Shown piece by piece: positions 1 through 8,578 of a stretch of 47,271 bases of DNA. The notes below the pieces were generated by a model that saw nothing but the letters and a program-made list of their open reading frames with translations, did no database searches and was not told the DNA's origin. Position 1 is the stretch's first letter. Every line of letters begins with the position of its first letter. Origin of the DNA: Spirochaetales bacterium (lineage in GTDB: Bacteria; Spirochaetota; Spirochaetia; Sphaerochaetales; Sphaerochaetaceae); assembly GCA_012514185.1 (NCBI GenBank), contig JAAZAT010000041.1, positions 1 to 47,271 of the forward strand, written 5' to 3'. Both the position numbers and the translations under genes were made by a program.

Positions 1-273
1 TACTTCTTCAACGAGAAGTGGTTCAACTCCCTGCCATCCGACCTGCAGGCAGTGGTGCGCGAGGCAGCCGATGAAGCAGCCGCTTATCAGGCCGTCATCG
101 ATGACGAGGACCAGAAGGCTTCCTTGGAGAAGATGAGAGCCGAGGGTGTTGCCATTCATGTTCCCACCGACCGCGCCAAGTGGGTCGCAGCCTGCAGCCC
201 GATGCTCGCCGAGTATCGTGCAAAGGGTGAAGGCTGGAACAGTTTCATCGACAAGATGCTTGCCATCCAGTAA
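1..273 (+). CDS. TRAP transporter solute-binding protein (DctP family), C-terminal part
   Basis: The frame is open from base 1 to a TAA at 271-273 and gives the last 90 residues of a protein whose start lies outside the window. The sequence is alpha-helical and charged, with a stretch around FNSLPSDLQAVVREAADEAA and a C-terminal WNSFIDKMLA. That pattern is typical of the C-terminal helices of DctP-type periplasmic binding proteins of TRAP transporters, which bind carboxylic or sugar acids. The membrane subunits, if present, would be upstream or elsewhere. A GntR regulator follows, a common arrangement for sugar-acid TRAP operons. The family call rests on a short fragment, so it is fairly but not fully secure. 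Confidence 0.7.
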   Translation, partial: YFFNEKWFNSLPSDLQAVVREAADEAAAYQAVIDDEDQKASLEKMRAEGVAIHVPTDRAKWVAACSPMLAEYRAKGEGWNSFIDKMLAIQ

Positions 274-289
274 TGATTCCCATTGTGTT

Positions 290-313
290 GAGGGTGTCCG
301 TATGGGCACCCTC
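290..313 (+). terminator. Hairpin after the TRAP gene
   Basis: A 10-bp stem (290-299 with 304-313, one G-U pair) closes on the 4-nt loop GTAT, 16 nt after the TRAP stop codon. It lacks a clear T-run, so it may be a weak terminator or an mRNA 3'-end stabiliser. An ATG at 302 lies inside this hairpin, which argues against using it as the start of the next gene. Confidence 0.5.
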
Positions 314-328
314 ATCGTAGGTGGGCTC

Positions 329-1006
329 ATGATTATTGAAGCAAAACAACCAAAAGAAACAGCTGCAGAATATGCATTGCGTGTGCTCAAGGATAACATC
401 ATCTCTTTGGACCTTGCTCCGGGGAGTATGGTCAGCGAGAACGAGATAGCAGCCCAGCTGGGTATCTCACGTACTCCCGTGCGGGAAGCCCTGATCGAAT
501 TGAGCCGGGTGGGAATCGTTCAGATCATGCCGCAGAAGGGAAGCCGCATCAATCTCATCGACTACGGGATGGTGGAGGAATCGCGCTTTCTTCGCTTGGT
601 ACTTGAGCGTGAAGTCGTCAAGCTTATCTGCATGAACGAAACGAGAGCCGACCTGGCCTCCCTTGAGGAGAATCTTCGGCTGCAGAACTTCTATGTGGAA
701 CATCCCAATCCCGAGAAATTGCTTGAACTGGATAATCAGTTCCATGCTTTGCTGTTCTTGCTGGCGAACAAGGTACAGTGCTACGGTTGGATGATGGAAG
801 GGTTGACAATTCATTTCGACCGGGTGCGCAGCATGAGCCTGACTGCGGTCAAGGACATCAAGATCGTCAGCGACCACCAGGCGATTGTCCAGGCACTAGC
901 CGACAGGGATCCTGATTCAGCACAGCAGCTGATGGAGAAACACCTCTCCCGTTACAAGATTGACGAACAGGCGATCAGGGAATTATACCCAGCCTACTTT
1001 TGCTAG
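329..1006 (+). CDS. GntR family transcriptional regulator, FadR subfamily (FCD domain)
   Basis: 225-residue DNA-binding regulator. The N-terminal winged helix-turn-helix carries the GntR signature (SENEIAAQLGISRTPVREAL), with the recognition helix around SRTPVREAL. The C-terminal two thirds is an all-helical FCD ligand domain containing D and H residues of the metal/ligand site (LDNQFHALLF, then DHQAIVQAL). FCD regulators typically bind sugar acids or other carboxylates and control their uptake and catabolism, so the neighbouring TRAP system is a plausible target. I chose the ATG at 329 because it follows a GGTGGG-type Shine-Dalgarno sequence. The in-frame ATG at 302 lies inside a hairpin and adds only nine atypical residues. 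Confidence 0.88.
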   Translation: MIIEAKQPKETAAEYALRVLKDNIISLDLAPGSMVSENEIAAQLGISRTPVREALIELSRVGIVQIMPQKGSRINLIDYGMVEESRFLRLVLEREVVKLICMNETRADLASLEENLRLQNFYVEHPNPEKLLELDNQFHALLFLLANKVQCYGWMMEGLTIHFDRVRSMSLTAVKDIKIVSDHQAIVQALADRDPDSAQQLMEKHLSRYKIDEQAIRELYPAYFC

Positions 1007-1026
1007 AAGCAATCTCTTGCTACACT
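998..1026 (+). promoter_or_regulatory. Predicted promoter of the SGNH hydrolase gene (leaderless)
   Basis: The -10 box TACACT (1021-1026) ends 7 nt before the ATG at 1033. A weak -35 (TTTTGC at 998, or TTGCTA at 1000) lies within the end of the GntR gene. No Shine-Dalgarno sequence is present, and the predicted +1 coincides with the start codon. Confidence 0.5.
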
Positions 1027-1032
1027 GCCTTC

Positions 1033-1734
1033 ATGCATACAATTCTCTGTTATGGTGATTCCAATACCTTCGGCACCAACCCCGGCGGGGGAAGGTGGGC
1101 TGTCGACCAGCGATGGACGGGACTTCTTGCTTCGATGCTCGGCCCTTCCTATCGCATCATCGAGGAGGGTCTCGGCGGCCGAACTACGGTCTTTGACGAC
1201 CCTCTGGAACCCAAGAGAAACGGGCTCGAGTACCTGCCGGTTTCGCTGCAAAGCCATCGGCCTCTGGACTTGGTTATTCTCAGTCTGGGTACCAATGACT
1301 GCAAGAGCCTCAATAACGCCAATGAACGCATCATCGCCAAGGGGCTGGAAAAGCTGGTTGTCACGGTAAGAAACCATCCCTATGGGCCTGGTTATCCCAT
1401 TCCCCAGGTTCTGGTCATCTCCCCGATCCATATCGGAGACGACATTGAATCTTCCATCTTTGCCTCATTCGACAAAGGCTCTGCCGCACTCAGCAAGCGT
1501 CTTGCCGATTCCATCAAGGTAATGGCCGAACAACAGCATGCATATTTCTTCGATGCTGCAACGGTGGCAGCAAGTAGTCCAATCGACCAGCTTCACATGG
1601 ACAAGGAGAGCCACGCCTGTCTTGCAAAGGCCCTCCATCCCCTGATCCTCTCGGTGTTCGGGGAAGCAGAGACACCGAAGCTTCCTGTCGAAGAAGCCCC
1701 GCGTGCAAAGTTCTTCGGGTTTCTGAAGCGTTAG
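1033..1734 (+). CDS. SGNH/GDSL hydrolase, arylesterase/acyltransferase-like
   Basis: 233-residue hydrolase resembling the small SGNH arylesterases typified by the Mycobacterium smegmatis acyltransferase MsAcT. The block I nucleophile is Ser10 in GDSN. An oxyanion-hole Gly block EEGLGGRTTVFDDP lies near residues 44-57, GTND (86-89) supplies the block III Asn, and the C-terminal DQLH carries the Asp-His pair. There is no signal peptide, so it is cytoplasmic. It probably cleaves short acyl or aryl esters; the natural substrate is unknown. The ATG at 1033 is preferred over the ATG at 1000 because homology starts at MHTILCYGDS. The 3' end overlaps the convergent EEP gene by 4 bp. Confidence 0.85.
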   Translation: MHTILCYGDSNTFGTNPGGGRWAVDQRWTGLLASMLGPSYRIIEEGLGGRTTVFDDPLEPKRNGLEYLPVSLQSHRPLDLVILSLGTNDCKSLNNANERIIAKGLEKLVVTVRNHPYGPGYPIPQVLVISPIHIGDDIESSIFASFDKGSAALSKRLADSIKVMAEQQHAYFFDAATVAASSPIDQLHMDKESHACLAKALHPLILSVFGEAETPKLPVEEAPRAKFFGFLKR

Positions 1735-2471
1735 ACTCCTACATCCAGTACGGCAGCCACCGGCCAGTGGTCGGAAAGCACCCCTCCGGGGATGGTGTAC
1801 TGCGGGCTGGACGCCAGAACCGGCTTGATGTTCCCGCGGACCATGATCTTGTCGATAGCTTCAACCAGGAAGCCTTCACTGCTCAAATAAGGGCAGGGGA
1901 AGGTTACCGGTGCACACAAGCCTAGTGTAGTGAATACATCGGCAAAGCCGGCTTGCTCGGCAAAAATCCTTGAAGGGTGCACCGGATCGTTGAAGTCGCC
2001 GCAGAGGATGGCATCGTCAGAGCCGATAAGAAAGTTCAAGGCCTTTGCGGCAAGATGAGCCTCATTATGGCGGTAGCCGATGCCGGTTCTGAGCTCGTCT
2101 GCGTTGAGCTGGTGGGTGAGGTGCACCGTTGCGACAAACAGGGCCTTTTCGTCCGCTGTCTTGAGCCGCACCCAGAAGACACCCCGATGAAGTTCGGGCA
2201 TCTGCAAATCGACCCGCCCGTAGTCTAGAACGGTGAACAGACTTTTCTTCACATAGATGGAGTTCTCACACCTCCAGCCCTCGTCCGGTCCCTCGATGCG
2301 CCGGTATTCGCCGAGCGCTGAGTCCAGGACGCTCAATGTTTGCTCACGAACCTCCTGGAAGCAGTAAATGTCCGCGGCAAAGGTCTGGACGAAGGAAACA
2401 ACACAGCTTCTGCGCTGCTGCCAATACTCGGTATTCCACAAATTCAAGGTGATGAGACTGATTCGCTGCAT
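1731..2471 (-). CDS. Endonuclease/exonuclease/phosphatase (EEP) family hydrolase
   Basis: 246-residue protein of the EEP fold (DNase I / sphingomyelinase / inositol phosphatase superfamily). The catalytic signatures are in order: TLNLWN near residue 8, the metal-binding Glu in CFQEVRE, TVHLTHQ (catalytic His), CGDFND (metal Asp/Asn) and SDHWPV (terminal Asp-His). It has no signal peptide. It is the last gene of a sugar ABC operon, 3 nt after the unknown 682-residue protein, with Shine-Dalgarno GAGGAG. That position suggests a phosphodiester or phosphate ester released during use of the imported compound, but the substrate cannot be read from the sequence. Confidence 0.85.
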   Translation of the reverse strand: MQRISLITLNLWNTEYWQQRRSCVVSFVQTFAADIYCFQEVREQTLSVLDSALGEYRRIEGPDEGWRCENSIYVKKSLFTVLDYGRVDLQMPELHRGVFWVRLKTADEKALFVATVHLTHQLNADELRTGIGYRHNEAHLAAKALNFLIGSDDAILCGDFNDPVHPSRIFAEQAGFADVFTTLGLCAPVTFPCPYLSSEGFLVEAIDKIMVRGNIKPVLASSPQYTIPGGVLSDHWPVAAVLDVGV

Positions 2472-2474
2472 CTG

Positions 2475-4523
2475 TCACTCCTCAAGCATCGAAGGAAATT
2501 TCTCAAGAATCAATTGGTATGAGCCAAGCGTCAGGACGGTGACCCAGGCAATATCGATATCATAATAGCCCTGCATCGCATGGGTGCGGTTGAAGTACTC
2601 CCAGGTGGTGTGGTTCAGCTGCTCCGGTTGCCAGCCTATATAGGTCTCATCGCGTCCCAGCTGATCGGTCTCTGTCGCCACCAGCTGTCTGCAGGCTTCG
2701 ATCATGAGCTTTGCCTGCTCTTGATAAAACATATCCCCGGTCCAATGGGCATAGCGTAAAAACTCGTATGCGATGGCCATCCCGTAGAAGTCCAGGTGGT
2801 GGTGGGCCACCGAAACCGATGTCATCCCGCGGGTGCGGAAGTTCCTTTGGCCGAGCTCGCTCCCTGGCGGCAAGAAGGAGTCGAACTGCCAAATCCATTG
2901 GACGATGAACTGGGCGGCGAGCTTTGCACTCTCAAGCAACCGCTTGTCGTGTTCAAGGTCGTAGAGGTCGAGGAAGAATGAAAGCAAAGCCACACCGGCT
3001 TCCTTGTCGCAGGAATCCGCATCGAGGGTGTCGCCGTAGAACGCACCCTCATAGGCAAGTTCGCTGTAGAATGAGTAGGCCTGATGCACCGCACTGAGAA
3101 GGTCGGCTTTCAAGGGGTCTTCATCGGACAGCAAGGGAATGAGGGTGCAGAAGAACGAGCCGATATATGCACCGTTGGTTCCCTGGATGTCCCCGGGTTT
3201 CCCCTTTTCGGTCCACCAACGCCCGAACGAACCGGAAGAGAGTTGCGCCTCACAGTAGAAGCGGGCCACCCGGCGTGCCAATGAGAGGTAGGAAAGTTCC
3301 TCCATCCCCGATTTCTGCAATGTCCGTGCGAGCAGTACGTACTGTTTCATCGCCTCCCCGTTGCACCGGCTGTTCACCATTGATTTGAACTCGGGATGCT
3401 CCCCTATGCCCAAGTACCCTCCCCAGATATCGTTGACCAGATCGTAGTTGTCCTGGAATACTCCTTCGCTGCGCTCCGCCTGTAAAAAGAAATCCCCGAT
3501 CCGCTTGGCCACCTCGGCAAGCAGGAGGTGGTTGTCGACCAGTGAGAACTTGGTGGCTAGATTCGCCCTTGCTGCAGCCAAGGCTTTGGTTTTCGGCTGG
3601 TACTTGGTGAGGCTTGCCAGCTCTTGTGCGCCTTGCAGGCTCTTGACCAAAAATGATGCGCTGGTGAATGCGTATACATCCTGCACCTCCCCGTTGCCTT
3701 CACCCATGAGCAGGTAGGCAAGGCCGTTCCCGTCGTTTTGTACGAGGTTGATCAGCCGGGTGAGCTTGTATTCGAACCAATGCTCCCATCCGATGCCTTC
3801 AGTCTTGTCTTTTGGCGACAGTTCGCTTAGCTGTTGCACGAATTGGCAGTAGCCTTCCAGGCTGGAACCGGCTTTCTGGTTGGAGAGGTAGAATGTCCTC
3901 GTGTAGGAGAGCCCCAGCGACGGGACCTCAAGACAGGGAAGCGCAAGAGAGGAGGTGTCGACCAAGGACTGTTTACCTTGGTAGCTGTACGGCCACTCGC
4001 TGCCTGGGATGGAGATGATCAGGCCGTGGCGGTCGGGGGCCACCGATGCAACGAACCTCTGATCGGTTGCAGGCTCGCTTGCACAGGTAAAGAGACGTTG
4101 GCCGTTGGACAGCTGTGCACAGCAGGGGATGCTCATCCTCGTTTCGAGGAAGGACCAGTTCGCCGATCGCTCGGCCGAGGGAAAGCATCCCTTGCCCTTG
4201 TTGTTGTCCTGGTACCAGAGCGCCGGTATGAACAGCTTGTTCTCAAGCTCCTGGTCATCGTAGGAGAAAGCTACCTGCAATCGGAAGGAACCCTGCTGCC
4301 TCAGATTCCAACTTCTGGTCAGGACAAGCAGATTCCCTCTGTCGAGCAAGCGGTCTTCGATGGTTCCCAGCGGCCCGAAGTCGGCAGTGATGGACGCTTC
4401 CTTGATGATGAGAGCACAGGGAGTCCTTCGCTTCCCTTCAAAGGTCAGCGTATAGGCAAGGGTGCAAAACGATTCGCTTGAGCGCAGTTCCACCTTCTCC
4501 GGTGAGGTTTGCAGTATGTGCAT
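2475..4523 (-). CDS. Large cytoplasmic protein of unknown family, possible alpha/alpha-barrel glycosidase
   Basis: 682 residues with no signal peptide or membrane segment. The first ~230 residues look beta-rich, like the N-terminal sandwich of many glycosidases. The remainder is helical with aromatic and acidic motifs (WGGYLGIGEHPEF, GSFGRWWTEKG, DIQGTNGAYIG, SCDKEAGVALLSFF, VAHHHLDFYG, GRDETYIGWQPEQLN). This layout resembles six-hairpin (alpha/alpha)6 glycoside hydrolases, but I cannot place it in a named family. It sits 5 nt after the second permease of a CUT1 sugar importer, in an operon led by a LacI regulator, which supports intracellular breakdown of the imported saccharide. The catalytic residues are not assigned. 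Confidence 0.6.
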   Translation of the reverse strand: MHILQTSPEKVELRSSESFCTLAYTLTFEGKRRTPCALIIKEASITADFGPLGTIEDRLLDRGNLLVLTRSWNLRQQGSFRLQVAFSYDDQELENKLFIPALWYQDNNKGKGCFPSAERSANWSFLETRMSIPCCAQLSNGQRLFTCASEPATDQRFVASVAPDRHGLIISIPGSEWPYSYQGKQSLVDTSSLALPCLEVPSLGLSYTRTFYLSNQKAGSSLEGYCQFVQQLSELSPKDKTEGIGWEHWFEYKLTRLINLVQNDGNGLAYLLMGEGNGEVQDVYAFTSASFLVKSLQGAQELASLTKYQPKTKALAAARANLATKFSLVDNHLLLAEVAKRIGDFFLQAERSEGVFQDNYDLVNDIWGGYLGIGEHPEFKSMVNSRCNGEAMKQYVLLARTLQKSGMEELSYLSLARRVARFYCEAQLSSGSFGRWWTEKGKPGDIQGTNGAYIGSFFCTLIPLLSDEDPLKADLLSAVHQAYSFYSELAYEGAFYGDTLDADSCDKEAGVALLSFFLDLYDLEHDKRLLESAKLAAQFIVQWIWQFDSFLPPGSELGQRNFRTRGMTSVSVAHHHLDFYGMAIAYEFLRYAHWTGDMFYQEQAKLMIEACRQLVATETDQLGRDETYIGWQPEQLNHTTWEYFNRTHAMQGYYDIDIAWVTVLTLGSYQLILEKFPSMLEE

Positions 4524-4528
4524 ACGGA

Positions 4529-5344
4529 TTATCCTTTCATGCCGCTGGTGGCTATCCCTGCGATGATTTTTTTCCTGAAGAAAATGTAGAACAGGATCTG
4601 GGGAATGGAGGCGACGGTAGCCCCTGCCATGATCAGGGAGTACTGCGTGCCGTGCGTTCCCTGGAAGTTGGCGATGCCGACGGTGATGGTGTACTTGATG
4701 GTGTCATTGATGACGATCAAAGGCCAAAGGAAATCGTTCCATGCATTGATGAAGGAGAGGATGATCACCGTCGCCATGGCTGATTGACCCAACGGAACGA
4801 TGATCTTGAAGAAAATCCTCGCCCGGTTCGCCCCGTCGATGAATGCAGCCTCCTCCAAGTCGGAGGGAATTCCCTCGTAGAACTGCTTGAGGATGAAGAT
4901 TCCGATAGGCAGCGCAATCCTGGGAAGATAGGCTGCAGCCAGGGTGTTGACCAGCCCATAGGAGTTGAATTGCAGATACAAGGGTACGATGAGGACCTGG
5001 AAGGGTACCATCATGCCACCCATCACCAGCCAGAAGAGGACGTTGCGTCCCTTGAATGGAATCTTGGCAAAGGCATAGGCGATGGGTGCATCGACTGCCA
5101 AGGTGAGCAGCATGGCAAAGAGGGAGACGATGAATGAGTTGCCCATCCAGTTGACGATGTACGTGGAGGTAAATGCCTTGATGTAGTTGGCAAGACTGGG
5201 ATTCTGCGGCCAGAAGGTGAAGGTCTTGGTAATGACCTCTTCTTCAAGCTTGAGACTGGTGATAAGCATCCAGGCCAAGGGGAAGACCCACAGGGCGATG
5301 AATAAAAGTTCGAGCGTCCTGATGATGAGCTTTTTGCTTTTCAT
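4529..5344 (-). CDS. Carbohydrate ABC transporter permease (MalG/UgpE type)
   Basis: 271-residue inner-membrane permease with about six transmembrane segments. The cytoplasmic EAA loop is EAAFIDGANRARIFFKIIVP, the contact site for the ATPase. The N-terminus KSKKLIIRTLELLFIALWVFPLAWM is typical of the MalG-type subunit of CUT1 importers. Its ATG overlaps the stop of the upstream permease (ATGA) and is preceded by AAGGAG. No ATPase gene is present in this operon, so a shared MsmK/UgpC-type ATPase encoded elsewhere is expected. Confidence 0.93.
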   Translation of the reverse strand: MKSKKLIIRTLELLFIALWVFPLAWMLITSLKLEEEVITKTFTFWPQNPSLANYIKAFTSTYIVNWMGNSFIVSLFAMLLTLAVDAPIAYAFAKIPFKGRNVLFWLVMGGMMVPFQVLIVPLYLQFNSYGLVNTLAAAYLPRIALPIGIFILKQFYEGIPSDLEEAAFIDGANRARIFFKIIVPLGQSAMATVIILSFINAWNDFLWPLIVINDTIKYTITVGIANFQGTHGTQYSLIMAGATVASIPQILFYIFFRKKIIAGIATSGMKG

Positions 5345-6213
5345 GTGTTCTCCTTCCTTCCCAGCAGTGCGTACTGGAGGACGCTGACCAGCATGATGAT
5401 CAAAAAGAGGATGTAGCTCATTGCTGCACTGTAGCCCATTTTGTAGTACTTGAAGCCGGTTTCATAAATATACTGGACCAACACCCGGGTAGTCCCGTGC
5501 GGTCCTCCTCCGGTCATCACGTATACTTGGCCGAAGACGTTGAAGGAGGCGATGATCTGTAAAATCAGGCAGAGAACGGTGGTGGAGGAGACCAGGGGGA
5601 TGGTGATGTGGCGCACTTCCTGCCAATAGGTGGCCCCGTCGATTGAAGCCGATTCATAAATCTCCTTGGGGATCTGCTTGATGCCGGCTCCGAACAGGAC
5701 CATGTTGAAGCCTGCGGTCCACCACAAGGTGGTAAGGGCGACCGACCACATGGCATAATTCTCATTGGTCAACCAGCTGACAGGACTCTTGTCCAGCATC
5801 ATGAGCACTTGGTTGAGCACCCCCCAATCCTTTTGCATGATCCAAGCCCACAGGGTGCTTACCACCGTCATGGAGAAGATGTAGGGAAAGAAGAATACAT
5901 TTTCCATCAGACCCTTGAGCGGGGACTTCCCGGTTATGGCCAAGGCCATCAAGAAGCCCACCAACAAGAGCGAGGGAGTGGTCATGAGCACGAACTGCAG
6001 GGTATGCCACAGTGATGAGTAGAACTTCTCATCGGTGAACAGCACTTTGTAGTTGTCCAAACCGATGAATGATGCAGAAGAGAGGATATCCCACTTGAAG
6101 AAGCTGACATAAAGCCCGGACAGCAAGGGGTAGATCATGAATGCGATATAGACAACAAGAAAGGGAAGGCTGAACGCTATCCCATCGCGGGTGTCTTTGT
6201 TTCCGGGTATCAT
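5341..6213 (-). CDS. Carbohydrate ABC transporter permease (MalF/UgpA type)
   Basis: 290-residue inner-membrane permease with about six transmembrane helices, beginning FSLPFLVVYIAFMIYPL as in the MalF/UgpA-type subunit. The EAA loop is ESASIDGATYWQEVRHITIP. It pairs with the downstream permease, with which it overlaps by 4 nt, and with the binding protein encoded just upstream. A GC-rich hairpin separates it from the binding-protein gene. Shine-Dalgarno GGAGGG precedes the ATG at 6213. Confidence 0.93.
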   Translation of the reverse strand: MIPGNKDTRDGIAFSLPFLVVYIAFMIYPLLSGLYVSFFKWDILSSASFIGLDNYKVLFTDEKFYSSLWHTLQFVLMTTPSLLLVGFLMALAITGKSPLKGLMENVFFFPYIFSMTVVSTLWAWIMQKDWGVLNQVLMMLDKSPVSWLTNENYAMWSVALTTLWWTAGFNMVLFGAGIKQIPKEIYESASIDGATYWQEVRHITIPLVSSTTVLCLILQIIASFNVFGQVYVMTGGGPHGTTRVLVQYIYETGFKYYKMGYSAAMSYILFLIIMLVSVLQYALLGRKENT

Positions 6214-6234
6214 GGCACGGCCCTCCAGGGAAAG

Positions 6235-6255
6235 CCCCTCCCCCCGGACGAGGGG
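6235..6255 (-). promoter_or_regulatory. Hairpin between binding-protein and permease genes
   Basis: CCCCTC (6235-6240) pairs with GAGGGG (6250-6255) in the 60-nt gap after the binding-protein gene, with no T-run. Such hairpins commonly protect the 3' end of the binding-protein message so that it is made in excess over the permeases. That role is inferred. Confidence 0.45.
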
Positions 6256-6273
6256 AGAAGGGAGAAAACAAAC

Positions 6274-7536
6274 TTAATACGAAGCAATGATATTCTTAAC
6301 CGTTTGTTCCAAATCGGCAAGTGCCGCCTTCGGATTCTGGTTCTTGGTCACGGCATACTCGAGCTTGTCGCTGAGTGTACCATAGATCTCTTCCCAAGCT
6401 GCAGTGCGCGGAGTCGGCAGGGCGAAAGCAGCAGCAGCGGCATAGTCCGCACGATACGGCAGTGCTTTCATCTCGCTCTTGTCGGCTACACTCTTTCGGG
6501 TGGGGATGTGGCCGGCCTTGGCCCACATTTCGCCGTGGGAGGTCATCCAGTCGATGAAGGTGATGGCGGCTTCAACGCGCTTGGGATCCTGGTTCTTCTG
6601 TACCGGGATTGCCAAGGTGTGGGAGCCGGCCCATGCAGCCTCGCCGCCCATGATGGCCGGAAGCGGAGCAGCACCGAAGTTCAGGCCTGCAGTCTGCTCA
6701 AGCGTACCGGTCGCCCAGACACCGTTGAAGTAGAAAGCCGCGTCGCCGAGCTTGAAGGTATTCATGGCAGCATCGTAGTCGAGCTCACCGGGGTTGACCT
6801 TGTATTGGTGCACCAGGTCCTGGAGCCACTTCAGGGATTTCTCGCCATAAGCGTTGTTGAAATTGGGAGCCTTGGCGTCGGCGGTCAGCAGGCTTCCGCC
6901 TTGCTGTGCGACCATGGACATGAACAGGCGGGCAAGGGTGTATGCCTTGTAGACGCCGGTGGTGTTGTCGATGGCCATGCCCCATTTGCCTGTAGCCTGT
7001 TTTACCTTCAGTGAAGCATCGATGAACTCCTGGGCGGTCTGGGGAACCTTGGTGACTCCGGCCTTTGCCATCAGGTCCTTGTTGTAGTACATGACGATCG
7101 GATGGACGTCGAACGGAAGGCTGAAGAGCTTGCCGTCGAAGCGGCAGGCATCGAGCGGTGCCTTCTGGAAGTCGGCGAGCATCGAAGGACTCACATAGGA
7201 GTCCAGAGCCAACAATGAGCCGCTGGGCACATAGTTGAGCAGGTTGCCCTGATGGACCACCACGACATCCGGAGCAGTCTTTGCTGCCAGGGCGGTAGTG
7301 AGCTTGGTGTAGTAGTTGTCAAACTTCACCATGTCATTCTTCATGACAATCTCACTCTGTGATGCGTTGAATTCATCGACCATTGCATCGAAGAACTCAC
7401 CATCGCCGCCGGTGAACAGCGACCAGAAGGTAATCTCGATCGGTCCTTCCTTCTTCTGCTCTGCTGCAGCCTGGGCGAACAGCACACTCGAGGCCAAAAG
7501 TGCCACGAGCGCTACCAAAACAAGTCTCTTTTTCAT
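6274..7536 (-). CDS. Sugar ABC transporter extracellular solute-binding protein
   Basis: 420-residue binding protein of the CUT1 (SBP family 1) type. A cleavable signal peptide covers about residues 1-24 (KKRLVLVALVALLASSVLFAQA). No lipobox Cys is visible, so it is probably periplasmic and soluble. The mature domain shows typical features: ITFWSLFTGGDG, PDVVVVHQGNLLNYV, SLPFDVHPIVMYYNKDL, AAFYFNGVWATG and PTRKSV. It delivers a saccharide to the two downstream permeases. Shine-Dalgarno AAGGAGG precedes the ATG. The LacI regulator ends 42 nt upstream, so the regulator and transporter are probably transcribed together. Confidence 0.93.
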   Translation of the reverse strand: MKKRLVLVALVALLASSVLFAQAAAEQKKEGPIEITFWSLFTGGDGEFFDAMVDEFNASQSEIVMKNDMVKFDNYYTKLTTALAAKTAPDVVVVHQGNLLNYVPSGSLLALDSYVSPSMLADFQKAPLDACRFDGKLFSLPFDVHPIVMYYNKDLMAKAGVTKVPQTAQEFIDASLKVKQATGKWGMAIDNTTGVYKAYTLARLFMSMVAQQGGSLLTADAKAPNFNNAYGEKSLKWLQDLVHQYKVNPGELDYDAAMNTFKLGDAAFYFNGVWATGTLEQTAGLNFGAAPLPAIMGGEAAWAGSHTLAIPVQKNQDPKRVEAAITFIDWMTSHGEMWAKAGHIPTRKSVADKSEMKALPYRADYAAAAAFALPTPRTAAWEEIYGTLSDKLEYAVTKNQNPKAALADLEQTVKNIIASY

Positions 7537-7578
7537 GTGAACCTCCTTGTTGGAACACAGGTATCGTGCGATTGTTCC

Positions 7579-8577
7579 CTACCGGGTGGTCTCTCGAAAG
7601 ACCAGTCTCGTGGGAAAATCCTTGGTTATATACTCCAGATTGGAATCCTGGATATGCGCAAGCAACGTCTCCATGGCTACATAGCCAAGCCGGTACTTGG
7701 GTACGTCCACCGTACTGAGGCTGGGCTGCATGAATTGGCTCATGTACAGGTTGTCGTATCCGAACACCTCGATGTCTTGGGGAACCTTGAGGTTGTTCTC
7801 ATACAGGCTCTTGAGGACACCCATGGCCAGCATGTCGTTGAAGCATGCCACCGCGGTAAAACCCAGCCCCCGGTTGAGCGCCTGGTTTGTCAGGTAATAC
7901 CCATCCTCGATGTGTCCCGAAGCCTCGACGACATAGTCGGGATCGACTTCAAGGGCGTTGTTCGCAAACGCTTCGGCGACTCCTGCAAGACGGTCGATGG
8001 TGTTGCTCACTTTCTTGGGCCCGGCAATGTAGAGAATCTTTCGATGACCATTGGCGATCAGGTGCTCAATCACCTTTCTCTGCCCATCGCGGTCGCTGTG
8101 CAGGATGCTGTGGTTCACCAACCCTTCCAAGCGCCTGCCCGGAAATACAAAGGGTATCTTGAGGCTGCGGTAGAGGTCGAGGTGTGCATTGCTGTTGTCA
8201 AACACCGGCATGGCGATGATTCCGTCGACCTTGCGGCAGAGGAACATCTTTATTAGGTCGGCTTCCTTTTTCACCGACTCCTCGGTGCTTGCGAGCAGGA
8301 TGTGGTAGTCGGCCTTCGTGGCAGCCTCCTCAATTCCGCGCACCACTTCGCTGAAGAACGGATTGGCCGAGTCTGCACTGATGATGCCCACCATTTTAGA
8401 GTGGGCTGAGCGCATGCTGGCGGCAACAGAGTTGGGAATGTAGCCCAGCTTCTGGGCGGTATCCTGAATGAGCTTTCGTGTCTGCTCAGAGATTTTCGGG
8501 TCGGAGCGCATGGCTCTGGAGACCGTATTAATGGAAAATCCTGTTGCTTGTGCAATGTCTTTTAGGAGGATGCTCAT
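7579..8577 (-). CDS. LacI family transcriptional regulator of the adjacent sugar operon
   Basis: 332-residue repressor. The N-terminal LacI helix-turn-helix is LLKDIAQATGFSINTVSRAM, with a hinge near PNSVAASMRS, followed by a periplasmic-binding-protein-like sensor domain (VGIISADSANPFFSEVVRGIEEAA). It is the first gene of the minus-strand operon LacI, binding protein, permeases, 682-residue protein and EEP hydrolase. Repeats of GGTTAAC and a TTAACGTTAA palindrome lie just upstream and are probable autoregulatory operators. No Shine-Dalgarno sequence precedes the ATG; a TTGATA/TAACCT promoter places +1 at the start codon, suggesting a leaderless message. Confidence 0.93.
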   Translation of the reverse strand: MSILLKDIAQATGFSINTVSRAMRSDPKISEQTRKLIQDTAQKLGYIPNSVAASMRSAHSKMVGIISADSANPFFSEVVRGIEEAATKADYHILLASTEESVKKEADLIKMFLCRKVDGIIAMPVFDNSNAHLDLYRSLKIPFVFPGRRLEGLVNHSILHSDRDGQRKVIEHLIANGHRKILYIAGPKKVSNTIDRLAGVAEAFANNALEVDPDYVVEASGHIEDGYYLTNQALNRGLGFTAVACFNDMLAMGVLKSLYENNLKVPQDIEVFGYDNLYMSQFMQPSLSTVDVPKYRLGYVAMETLLAHIQDSNLEYITKDFPTRLVFRETTR

Positions 8578-8578
8578 A

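Noticed and set aside
302-328. Earlier ATG for the GntR regulator at 302
   Set aside because: It lies inside the hairpin at 290-313, adds residues foreign to the family, and the ATG at 329 has its own Shine-Dalgarno sequence.
6304-7014. 236-codon open frame opposite the sugar-binding protein gene
   Set aside because: Antisense shadow of a gene with a clear signal peptide and family motifs; no ribosome-binding site or recognisable product.
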